64,000 bases of DNA from JACCXG01 sp963834305. GTDB lineage: Bacteria > Acidobacteriota > Vicinamibacteria > Vicinamibacterales > 2-12-FULL-66-21. Positions 9,638-17,539 of this stretch are shown piece after piece. The notes beneath the pieces are model-generated. The model made no database searches, was not told the origin of the DNA, and saw only the letters and a program-made list of their open reading frames with translations. Made by a program: the position numbers and the translations under genes. Position 1 is the stretch's first letter. Every line of letters begins with the position of its first letter. Where the stretch lies: positions 1,860,001 to 1,924,000 of the forward strand of contig CAWIAX010000003.1 in NCBI GenBank assembly GCA_963834305.1, in the 5' to 3' direction.

Positions 9638-11059
9638 CTATTTCGTCTTGAGGTACTCGAGCAGCGCGTTCCGGGCTGCGGCGTCGAGCGTCGTGCCGTA
9701 GAGATGTCCCGCATTGCCGTTGCCGCGCTCCCTGGTCGAAAAGAGGACCCCCTCGCGCTCCGCTTCCGCGCCGCTCGACACGAAGCCGACGGTCTTCCAG
9801 TCGTAGACGTCGTAGCCGCGGTGGAACTCGGCCGGGCGTTCATCGGGGAACAGCAGCGCACGCAGCGTCGGCACAGAGCCGTTGTGCAGGTAGGGGGCGC
9901 GCAGCCACAGCCCGTCGAGCGGCATGTTGGCGTAGCCGTTGGTCTTGCGGAAATGCGAGAAGCGCCACGGCTTGCCTTCGCCAATCGTGTTCATCGCCCG
10001 GGCGAGCTCCGGGGTGAAGGAGTTCACCCGCTCGGGGTCGGTGCCGATCTCCGCCAGCGCGGTGACCTGGCCGATCCGTGCGCCGGTGAACTCGTGGCAG
10101 CTGGCGCACTCGGCCTGGTACACGCGGCCGCCCTGCTCGGCCAGCGACGCATCGATCGGCATCGGGTAGGCCGGCGGCTGGAGGTCCATCACCCAGTCCT
10201 CGATCCGCTTCATCGACGCCAGGTCGAGCGTGTCGGGCGTGGCCCCGGCACCAATGGCGGCGCTCTTGTTCCGTTCCTCGACCGAGTTGTTGTTGCCGTC
10301 CCAGTGCAGCCACAGGCCCTCCCGCGGCCGCTGGTTCCAGAGCGACGGCAGGTCCACGGTGCCGACGCTCCGATCGTTCGCGATGTCGAAGCCGAGCAGG
10401 ACCTTGTAGGGGTTGAAGGTATCGACGCGCCCCGGCCCCTGCGGCGGGCGCGTATCGAACCACGCGTTCTCCTTCTCCCGATCGAGGATGCCGCGGCGGG
10501 TCCGGCCGACCACGAAGAGCCGGTAGAACAGCCGCTTGAAGGGGCCGAACTCCGGGTTCTCCTTGCGGATGGCGTCGATCAGCGTGGCGGCGTTGAACCG
10601 GGGATCGTTGGCGCAGGCGCTGAGGAAGCGGGCGTAGGCCTGGAGGTCCATCCCGTTGGCGGGCATGCCGGCCACCACCTGCCGCGGCGCGTCGGGCGCG
10701 GTGCGGTACGACCCGACGTGGCAGGTGGCGCAGTTCAGCCCGACGACCGCGACCCGGTCCTCCTTGTAGGTGGTGCCGATCGGGCGGCCGTGCGCCGCCC
10801 CGTCGGTCAGGAAGCCGAGCCGCTCGTACCCCTCGCCGGGGCGGTTCGGCAGCTTGTCCTCGAACACGGCCGGCAGGACGCGCCAGATCCAGTAGGGCAC
10901 CCCGACGCGCCCCTCCGTCCCGATCGAGCCGTACTTGAAGTGCTCGACGATGTCGGACGGCTGCCCCGCGGGGGGCACCGGCGGCTGGGCGGCGGCCACC
11001 GCGGCCAGCGCCGCGACGAGCATCGCGCCGAACGGGAGTGTTCGCCTCACTGTGCACAT
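9638..11059 (-). CDS. Exported di-haem cytochrome c (peroxidase-like)
   Basis: This 473-residue protein has an N-terminal signal peptide (hydrophobic run to about residue 25, ending AAAQ) and two c-type haem sites, NCATCHVGSYR near residue 109 and ECASCHEFTG near residue 310. PYLHNGSVPTLRALL close to the C-terminus is the signature of di-haem cytochrome c peroxidase/MauG/RoxA-like proteins. It probably works in the periplasm as electron carrier or haem oxidase. GGAGG lies 8 nt before the ATG. It begins 25 bases after the alpha-dioxygenase stop on the same strand, so the two are likely co-transcribed. Its exact substrate cannot be told. Confidence 0.82.
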   Translation of the reverse strand: MCTVRRTLPFGAMLVAALAAVAAAQPPVPPAGQPSDIVEHFKYGSIGTEGRVGVPYWIWRVLPAVFEDKLPNRPGEGYERLGFLTDGAAHGRPIGTTYKEDRVAVVGLNCATCHVGSYRTAPDAPRQVVAGMPANGMDLQAYARFLSACANDPRFNAATLIDAIRKENPEFGPFKRLFYRLFVVGRTRRGILDREKENAWFDTRPPQGPGRVDTFNPYKVLLGFDIANDRSVGTVDLPSLWNQRPREGLWLHWDGNNNSVEERNKSAAIGAGATPDTLDLASMKRIEDWVMDLQPPAYPMPIDASLAEQGGRVYQAECASCHEFTGARIGQVTALAEIGTDPERVNSFTPELARAMNTIGEGKPWRFSHFRKTNGYANMPLDGLWLRAPYLHNGSVPTLRALLFPDERPAEFHRGYDVYDWKTVGFVSSGAEAEREGVLFSTRERGNGNAGHLYGTTLDAAARNALLEYLKTK

Positions 11060-11084
11060 CTCGGCACCCTCCGGCGCAGGCCGC

Positions 11085-14000
11085 CTACAGGGGCGACACC
11101 GGCCCGGTGATCTTCTTCCATGGCGCGAAGGCGTTCTCGACCCCCTCGAGCGCGGGGGCGAGCTGCGGGAAGTGCCGGCGCAGCACGTGCAGCATCGTGT
11201 TCTTCTTGAGGAACTCGATGCCGAACTCGGTGTAGATCTCCGGCCGGAAGTCGTCGGTGAAGAACCGGTCGCTCTTCAGGCGGCGCGACGCCATCAGGAT
11301 GAACACGCGGAACGCCGTGTCGCTGAAGCCGAAGCCCTCGGGCAGCGGCTCGGCATACAGGCCGGTCATCAGGTCGACCTTCTCGAGATCGTTGTTGTAG
11401 ACCTCCTTCAGCGTCTTGCGCCACTCCGGCTTGTCGGTCAGCTCGTCGAACGACTTGACCGGCGGCTTGTGGAACAGGCGCCGGAAGTCGTTGTAGCGCG
11501 GCACGCCGCGCTCGCGGTCGCGCAGGATGTCGACCGCCGCCAGGTCGAGCCGTTCGCCGTTGTCCTTGGTCAGGTTCTGCAGGTGACGGGGATAGTTGTT
11601 GAGCGTCACCGCGCCGGGATGGCAGGTCCCGAACGAATAGAACAGGTCCGCCATGGTCAGCCGCTCGGCGATGGCGGGGGTGCGGTTGCCGGCGATCTCG
11701 TTCAGCTGCAGCGTCTCCAGCAGCTTGCCGGTGACGACCGAATGGAACGCGTACTCGTCGGGCATCAGCGGGTGCATGCGGTAGACCGAGACGAACTCCT
11801 CGGTCAGCGAGTACGGGGCGCTGTGGTGATCGGCCTTCGAGCCGACGATCCCGGTCAGCAGCTCGCTGTCGTTGATGAAGCCGAGCAGCTCCTGCTTGTC
11901 GTCGCCGAGCAGCCCGGACCAGTTGACGGTGAGCGCGAGCTTGATGATCGGGTGGGGCAGGATGGCCGGCGTCCACTCGACGGTGTGGATCTTCGCCATC
12001 AGCGCCGAGTTGATCAGCTTGGCCTTCCGGTAGATCTGCTCGTCGTCCCAGTCGCCGTGCTGGTGGGCGAGCAGGTCGCAGAGGTAGTTGTGCTCCAGCA
12101 CGAACAGCGTGTGGAGCATGGCGAGGCCGATCCACCAGTTGTCGGTGAAGCCGCCGAAATGGACGCCGGTGTCCGGATCGACGGGCAGCAGGCCGGTCGG
12201 CTCGATCCGGAGCTTGCCGCCGATGTGGGTCCGGACCTTCGCCGCCATCTCGCCGTCGCAGCCGTAGACCTGCGACGAGTCCCACCAGTGGCTGTTGAGA
12301 TTGGCATAGGCCGGCGGGCGGGTCGAGCCGGCGGGGGCCGGATCGCGCTCGGTGGCCGCCACCCGGATGCTCGGCTGCCCCCAGTCGTCGCCCGGGGCGG
12401 TCGGGATGTCGACCATCCCGGTGGTCGAGTTCTTGTGCACGAACCAGTCGTGCACCATGAACTGGATCCAGGACGCGGCCATCAGGTTCAGGATCGTCGC
12501 GGGCTGGAACTCGTGGCGCGTCATCAGCTCGCGGCTCACGACCCGCGGGTTGGGCACGAGCAGGTTGGCGGTGTCGGGAATGGTGTGCTCGAGCGAGACG
12601 TTGCGGCCGAACCGGCACCCCGCCGCGCCCATCCGCGGGACCTTGAGGTCGTTGCTCGAACCGTCCACTGAGCGCCCTTCCCGGATGGCGGGGTCGAGGG
12701 TGGCCGGCACCTGGCGCGTTTCGAAGGGCGGCTCCTCGGTGTCGTGCAGGTTCTCGTCGCGCAGCTTGTTCCGGATGTCCACCAGCTCGGCCATCGCGAA
12801 CAGGCGGGGGCGCTTGTGCCAGGGACGATCGCCGAACAGGTTGAGCCGGCGCACGTCGTCGGCGGCTTTGTCGGATGTGTCTGCCATTGCGCGTACTCCA
12901 GGAGGTTGAGGGGCGGCCGGGGTGATGGGCTGCGGCGTGAAGACGGACATGACCTCGGCGAGCATCGCTTCGCGCGACGGAAACCGCGTCTCGTCGTAGC
13001 ACCCGATCGGATGTTCGATGACGTTGGCCAGGCACTTGTTGCAGTAGGTGCACGGCCGATCGGCGCGATCCTGGCCGCGCCGGAAGATCTCGACGAGGTC
13101 GGGGTTGGCGATGAGCGGGCGGGCGATGGAGACCATGTCGCAGTCGCCGCGCTCGATGGCGCCGGCGATGAGCGAGGCGGTCTGGAACCCGCCGGTGCAG
13201 ATCACCGGCACGCCGACCGCCTGTTTGATCCGCCGCGCGTCGGCGAGGTTCGCCCCCTCGATGCGATCCGGCTTGGGCGCCGCATCGTTCCACTGCCGCC
13301 GCGCGATCGACGGGAAGTTGCGGAACAGCTGGTAGGTGCGGAACGCCTCGTCGCCCCCCGAGATCATCGCGTCGTAATTGAGCGTCAGCTCCTCGATCGG
13401 CAGGTCGGTGCCCGCCGGGTTGCGCGGGTGCGGGAAGAAGCTGCCGGTCGAGGCGTGGAAGGCGTCGACGCCCGCGGCCTCGAGCCACTTGCACACCCGC
13501 ACCGACTCCTCGGCGGTGTTGCCCGACGGGCCGATGCCGAAGAAGGCGACGGCGTCGTTGAGATCCTGGACGCTGATCTTCATCTGCAGGTGGAAGTCGT
13601 TGCCGACCTCCCGCCGGATCGCGCGCACGATCTCGAGGACGAACCGCGCCCGGTTCTCGAGCGGACCGCCGTAGTCGTCTTTGCGATCGTTGATCGCAGA
13701 GCTGAGGAACTGCGTGATCAGGTAGCCGTTGGCGCCGTGCAGCTCGACGCCGTCGAGCCCGGCCTCGCGGGCGCGCCGCGCCCCCTGGGCGAACTGCTCG
13801 ACGACTTCGCCGATCTGCGCCACGGTCATCCGCTCGCACTTGAAGCCGTGGGTCGGGTCCGGCTTGTCCGTCGAGCTCCAGCCGATCGGAAACTCGATGC
13901 CGGGGTTGTCGCGCTGCCGCCCGCCGTGACTGAGCTGGAGGATGAACTTGCAGTCGTGCGCGTGGACCGCCTCGCCGACCGCCCGCCAGAACGGAATGTG

Positions 14001-14240
14001 GCGGTCGTCGTCGATCATCGCGTAGTTCGGCAGGATGCGGCCGCGGACGTGGACGGGCACGAAGGAGGAGATGATGGCGCCGACGCCGCCGCGCGCGAAC
14101 TTCGTCTCCCAGTTGATGCGGGCCTGGCTGCCGGATCCGTCGTAGTTGTCGAAGCGGCCCGACACGTTCGATCGAACGATGCGATTCTTGATGGTGAGGT
14201 TGCGGAAACTGAGCGGCTGAAAGATGGGTTCGAATGCCAT
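11085..14240 (-). CDS. Old Yellow Enzyme fused in frame to fatty-acid alpha-dioxygenase-like haem peroxidase
   Basis: One open frame of 1051 residues. Residues 1-435 are a complete NADH:flavin oxidoreductase of the OYE family: FRNLTIKNRIVRS, the HGANGYLITQFL active-site segment, and a C-terminal CTYCNKCLA...GCYDE cysteine set that may bind 4Fe-4S. A Pro/Ala linker (about 436-451) leads to a 600-residue animal-type haem peroxidase most like plant alpha-dioxygenases: IQFMVHDWFVH (distal His), FTDNWWIGLAMLHTLFVLEHN, and YRMHPLMPD with presumed radical Tyr820 and proximal His823. Alpha-dioxygenases add O2 at C2 of fatty acids. Met452 (ATG at 12887) has GGAG 8 nt upstream, so a separate peroxidase could also be made. 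GGAGG precedes the first ATG. Confidence 0.85.
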   Translation of the reverse strand: MAFEPIFQPLSFRNLTIKNRIVRSNVSGRFDNYDGSGSQARINWETKFARGGVGAIISSFVPVHVRGRILPNYAMIDDDRHIPFWRAVGEAVHAHDCKFILQLSHGGRQRDNPGIEFPIGWSSTDKPDPTHGFKCERMTVAQIGEVVEQFAQGARRAREAGLDGVELHGANGYLITQFLSSAINDRKDDYGGPLENRARFVLEIVRAIRREVGNDFHLQMKISVQDLNDAVAFFGIGPSGNTAEESVRVCKWLEAAGVDAFHASTGSFFPHPRNPAGTDLPIEELTLNYDAMISGGDEAFRTYQLFRNFPSIARRQWNDAAPKPDRIEGANLADARRIKQAVGVPVICTGGFQTASLIAGAIERGDCDMVSIARPLIANPDLVEIFRRGQDRADRPCTYCNKCLANVIEHPIGCYDETRFPSREAMLAEVMSVFTPQPITPAAPQPPGVRAMADTSDKAADDVRRLNLFGDRPWHKRPRLFAMAELVDIRNKLRDENLHDTEEPPFETRQVPATLDPAIREGRSVDGSSNDLKVPRMGAAGCRFGRNVSLEHTIPDTANLLVPNPRVVSRELMTRHEFQPATILNLMAASWIQFMVHDWFVHKNSTTGMVDIPTAPGDDWGQPSIRVAATERDPAPAGSTRPPAYANLNSHWWDSSQVYGCDGEMAAKVRTHIGGKLRIEPTGLLPVDPDTGVHFGGFTDNWWIGLAMLHTLFVLEHNYLCDLLAHQHGDWDDEQIYRKAKLINSALMAKIHTVEWTPAILPHPIIKLALTVNWSGLLGDDKQELLGFINDSELLTGIVGSKADHHSAPYSLTEEFVSVYRMHPLMPDEYAFHSVVTGKLLETLQLNEIAGNRTPAIAERLTMADLFYSFGTCHPGAVTLNNYPRHLQNLTKDNGERLDLAAVDILRDRERGVPRYNDFRRLFHKPPVKSFDELTDKPEWRKTLKEVYNNDLEKVDLMTGLYAEPLPEGFGFSDTAFRVFILMASRRLKSDRFFTDDFRPEIYTEFGIEFLKKNTMLHVLRRHFPQLAPALEGVENAFAPWKKITGPVSPL

Positions 14241-14307
14241 ACCACACCTCCGCGCCCGATGCGCGCCGACCGGTGCCGTTCGCGCGGGCAGCGCGGGCGG
14301 CAGACGT

Positions 14308-14335
14308 TGTCGCTGATTCGCGACATTCTAGTCAA
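14308..14335 (-). promoter_or_regulatory. TTGACT box and 18-bp inverted repeat upstream of OYE gene
   Basis: On the minus strand TTGACT (14335-14330) resembles a -35 hexamer. Four bases further on begins TGTCGC-N6-GCGACA (14308-14325), a perfect 6+6 inverted repeat placed where the -35/-10 spacer and -10 would be. That layout suits repression by a TetR-like dimer, but no TetR-type gene is nearby and no good -10 hexamer is seen. Confidence 0.4.
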
Positions 14336-14344
14336 TTGCGGGCG

Positions 14345-14378
14345 GCTGCGCGCGTGCGCGTGCGCAAAACTGCGCAGC
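14345..14378. promoter_or_regulatory. Inverted repeat/hairpin in divergent region
   Basis: GCTGCGC (14345-14351) pairs with GCGCAGC (14372-14378). Within it TGCGCA occurs twice, at 14361-14366 and 14371-14376, each copy self-complementary. It could be an operator or an RNA hairpin in the CHAT leader. Confidence 0.3.
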
Positions 14379-14568
14379 TCCCGTCATGGCCTCGTGCTAG
14401 CCTGTCGGCCCGGCCGTTCCGCATCTGGTGTGCCGAACACGCCGGGCGTTTCATCCGTCGCGGTGGCTGCGCAATAGTCACCTTTACGGCGGCAGGGGCT
14501 GCGGCGGTTCCGTCCGCGGCCCATGGCCAGCTCGTCCGTTCGCGCAGGCCGCGAAGAAGGAAGGCCGC

Positions 14569-17382
14569 ATGCTGAGCGCTGAAGGCGAGGCTGCCCAGGA
14601 GCGCACCGTCCGCGTCCGCGTCGTGCACGGCAACCTGGCGTTCACGCGCCATCCCGTCGCCGTCGGCCACTACTCCGGCGACACCATCGTCAGCGCCGAG
14701 AAGCACCTCGACCGCGCGCTGAACTCGGCGCTCAGCCACCGCCTCCACCTCGGCCTCTATCCCGGCCCCATCGGCACCAACGCCGTCTTCACCAATCCGC
14801 GGCTGGCCCGTGACCCCTACGCGCGCCCCGGCGGTGCCATCGTCGTCGGCCTGGGCACGGTGGGCCAGCTCTCGGCGTCGCTGCTGACCCGCAGCTTCAG
14901 CCGCGCGCTGCTCGAGTTCGTGCTCGAGCGCCGCAAGTGCCAGCCGCCGCCCGCCGACGACGCGGCCGGCCTCAAGGTCGCGGCGCTGCTCATCGGCACC
15001 GGCGCCGGCGGTATGTCGGTGTCGGACTCGGTGCTCGCGCTCGTGCGCGGCGCGCAGGGGGCCAACCTCGCGCTCGCCGCCACCCGCCAGCCCGAGTGGA
15101 TCGCGGCGCTCGAGGTCATCGAGCTCTACGAGGATCGAGCCATCGTCGCGCTCGAGGCGCTGCACCGCCTCGCCCGGCGCTGGGGGCCCGAGGTCGGGTT
15201 CGCCCTCGATGCGGAGCTTGGCAAGCGCGACGGCGGGCTGCACCGCGTGTCGTACGACGACGACGCGCCGGAGTGGTGGCACCGGCTGCAGGTGAAGGGA
15301 GCCGCGGGGCACGGCGAACAGGGCGGCGGGCTGCGCTTTGCCGCGGTGACGCGGCGGGCGCGGACCGAAGTGCGCCTCCTGCCCACCCAGCGGGCCATCG
15401 TCGACCGCTTCGTCCAGGACGCGAGCGAGACGACGAGCCACGATGCGGGGATCGGCCGCACGCTGTTCGACCTGCTGCTGCCGAACGAGCTGAAGGAGAA
15501 CGCGCTGGACACGGACAACCTCGTGCTGCTCCTCGACGAGGAATCGGCGCGCTACCCGTGGGAGCTGCTCGAGGTGGGCGGCACGGGGACCGCCGACCCC
15601 TTCGTGCTCGAGCGGGGCTTGCTGCGGCAGCTCGAGTCGAAGGAGTTCCGCGCCGACGTGCGGGGGAGCGCCGAGATGACCGCGCTGGTGATCGGCGATC
15701 CCGTCAGCTCCTACGTGGAGCTCCCGGGGGCGCAGCGGGAGGCGATCGCCGTGGCTGAAGCGCTGGCGCCCGCGTTCACGGTCACCAGGAAGATCCGGGA
15801 GACCGGCCAGGCGGTGATCCAGGCGCTGTTCGAGCGGCCCTACAAGCTCCTGCACCTCGCCGGGCACGGCGTCTACCGCTACGCGGCGGCTGCAGCGCGG
15901 CGGTGCGACGCCTGCGGCACCGAGGTGGCGGAGGACGGGCAGCCGGGAGGGCGGGCCGTCGAGACCGTCACCGGCATGGTGATTGGCGACGGCGTGTTCC
16001 TGACGCCGGGTGAAGTCGAGCAGATGCCGATCGTGCCCGATCTGGTGTTCATCAACTGCTGTCATCTCGGCCACGTCGAGGCCGGGAAGATCAACGCCAC
16101 GCCGCAGGAACGGGCGTTCCCCCGGCTGGCGGCGAACCTGGCCACGCAGTTCATCGGCATGGGCGTGCGCGCCGTGATCGCGGCGGGGTGGGCGGTGGAA
16201 GATCGCGCGGCGACGACGTTTGCCTCGACGTTCTACCGGGAGATGCTCGACGGCGAGGCGTTCGGGGATGCGGTGAAGGCGGCCCGGAAGGCGACGTTCG
16301 CCGCCCACGGGCGGACCAATACGTGGGGGGCCTACCAGTGTTACGGCGATCCGGACTTCCGGCTCGTCCTCAACGGCCAGCGGGTGCGCCAGGAGGCGGG
16401 GCTGACCTATCTGTCCAAGGCGCACGCGCTGCGCGACATCGGCAACATCGCGGCGCGCCTGAAGACGCAGTCGTCCGGGTCGGGCGGCGAGGAGCTCGCC
16501 CGCCTCGACGAGATCGTCCAGGCGCTCGACGGCAGGCAGTGGCTGCGGACCGGCGCATTGGCGGCCGCGCTTGGCCGGGCCTATGGAGAAGGGGGCCTGC
16601 TCGAACGGGCCGTCGAGTACTACTCGGCGGCCCTCCTCAGCGAGGACGGCGCCATCACCGTAAAGGATGTGGAACAGTGCGCCAACCTGATGGGGCGGCT
16701 GGCGGTGCGCGAGTGGAGTCGAAACGGATCGGACCCGGCTGTCACCAGTAGGTCGAGGGAGACGATTGGGCGGGCGATTCACATTCTCCAGGACCTGCTC
16801 GGAGGCCTGAGCGCGGCGATCGGCGCCAGCGCCGGGGAGCAGCTCACGTCGGAGCGGCTGGCGCTCCTCGGCAGCGCCTACAAGCGGCTGGCGTGGGTGG
16901 ATCACGACGGCCGGGCGGCGGCGCTGCGCGAGATGGCCCGCTACTACCGCCTGGCGGCGGACCTTGCCCGCGCCCGCGGGCTGGGTTCGGCCTACCCGCT
17001 GCTGAACGTGCGCTGGGCCGAGCTGGCGATGCGGTGGCAGGGGGTGAACGCCCCGGACGGCCTGCTGCAGGACCTGGCCGCGGATCTCGCGGCCGTGCGC
17101 GCGGAGCTGCAGCAGGAAACATCAGAGGGGCCGCGGTTCTGGCACGACAGCCTGCGCGTGGACTGCGAGCTCCTCGAGACGGTGCAGGCCGGCCCGCTCA
17201 CGCCGGAACGGGTCGGGCAGCTGGCCGAGGAGTACGTCCGGCGGCGGGAGTATGCCAGCGCGCGCGAGTTCGCGTCGATCTGCGACCACCTGGACTTCCT
17301 GGTGGCGATGGCGGAACCGGTGGCGGACATGGCGCCACGGCTGGCGGAGCTGCGCCGGAAAGTCGATGCGGCGCCGCTGTAG
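14569..17382 (+). CDS. CHAT-domain (caspase-like) protease with N-terminal macro/M17-like domain
   Basis: This 937-residue protein has three parts. Residues about 10-190 resemble the N-terminal domain of M17 leucyl aminopeptidases (GHYSGDTIVSAEKHLDRAL, GLYPGPIGT, GAIVVGLG), a macro-like fold that often binds small ligands. Residues about 290-610 are a CHAT cysteine-protease domain: His433 in LLHLAGHGVY and Cys498 in FINCCHLG form the expected dyad, with RAVIAAGWAVEDRAA and a closing GAYQCYGDPDFRL typical of the family. Residues about 620-937 are helical and TPR-like. There is no signal peptide, so it is cytoplasmic. The ATG is chosen for the AAGGAAGG site upstream. CHAT proteases in Craspase-type and other conflict systems are switched on by a partner. 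Substrate and trigger are unknown. Confidence 0.85.
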   Translation: MLSAEGEAAQERTVRVRVVHGNLAFTRHPVAVGHYSGDTIVSAEKHLDRALNSALSHRLHLGLYPGPIGTNAVFTNPRLARDPYARPGGAIVVGLGTVGQLSASLLTRSFSRALLEFVLERRKCQPPPADDAAGLKVAALLIGTGAGGMSVSDSVLALVRGAQGANLALAATRQPEWIAALEVIELYEDRAIVALEALHRLARRWGPEVGFALDAELGKRDGGLHRVSYDDDAPEWWHRLQVKGAAGHGEQGGGLRFAAVTRRARTEVRLLPTQRAIVDRFVQDASETTSHDAGIGRTLFDLLLPNELKENALDTDNLVLLLDEESARYPWELLEVGGTGTADPFVLERGLLRQLESKEFRADVRGSAEMTALVIGDPVSSYVELPGAQREAIAVAEALAPAFTVTRKIRETGQAVIQALFERPYKLLHLAGHGVYRYAAAAARRCDACGTEVAEDGQPGGRAVETVTGMVIGDGVFLTPGEVEQMPIVPDLVFINCCHLGHVEAGKINATPQERAFPRLAANLATQFIGMGVRAVIAAGWAVEDRAATTFASTFYREMLDGEAFGDAVKAARKATFAAHGRTNTWGAYQCYGDPDFRLVLNGQRVRQEAGLTYLSKAHALRDIGNIAARLKTQSSGSGGEELARLDEIVQALDGRQWLRTGALAAALGRAYGEGGLLERAVEYYSAALLSEDGAITVKDVEQCANLMGRLAVREWSRNGSDPAVTSRSRETIGRAIHILQDLLGGLSAAIGASAGEQLTSERLALLGSAYKRLAWVDHDGRAAALREMARYYRLAADLARARGLGSAYPLLNVRWAELAMRWQGVNAPDGLLQDLAADLAAVRAELQQETSEGPRFWHDSLRVDCELLETVQAGPLTPERVGQLAEEYVRRREYASAREFASICDHLDFLVAMAEPVADMAPRLAELRRKVDAAPL

Positions 17383-17439
17383 TCAGCTCAGCTTTACGTA
17401 GGAATCGTCCGCGGCAAGAGGGTCCTTGCGTTCGTCTAA

Positions 17440-17496
17440 GCACTCAGCTAGTGTCGCGGAAACGACGAATTCCGGACATCCAGCTCCGCTGAGTGC
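17440..17496. promoter_or_regulatory. 9-bp inverted repeat between CHAT and TRAFs-binding genes
   Basis: GCACTCAGC (17440-17448) is the exact reverse complement of GCTGAGTGC (17488-17496), separated by 39 bases. In this 157-base gap it may be a looping operator or a long-range RNA stem separating expression of the two genes. Confidence 0.3.
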
Positions 17497-17497
17497 A

Positions 17498-17529
17498 AGA
17501 ACACGGGCTCGCGGTCCGCGCGGTGTTCT
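17498..17529 (+). promoter_or_regulatory. Stem-loop just upstream of TRAFs-binding gene start
   Basis: AGAACAC (17498-17504) pairs with GTGTTCT (17523-17529) over an 18-base GC-rich loop. It ends 10 bases before the GTG start and abuts the GGAG ribosome site, so it could modulate translation. Confidence 0.3.
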
Positions 17530-17539
17530 GGAGACAGAC

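Larger units (their letters stand above)
14241..14568. other. Divergent intergenic region, OYE/alpha-dioxygenase versus CHAT gene
   Basis: These 328 bases contain no credible gene. They hold the start signals of two divergent units, an 18-bp inverted repeat (14308-14325), a hairpin-forming segment (14345-14378), and the CHAT gene's Shine-Dalgarno AAGGAAGG just before 14569. Outside these elements I see nothing recognisable. Confidence 0.6.

Noticed and set aside
14332..16905. 857-codon minus-strand frame opposite the CHAT gene
   Set aside because: Same codon-shadow effect; the composition is unlike a protein and the CHAT motifs lie on the plus strand.
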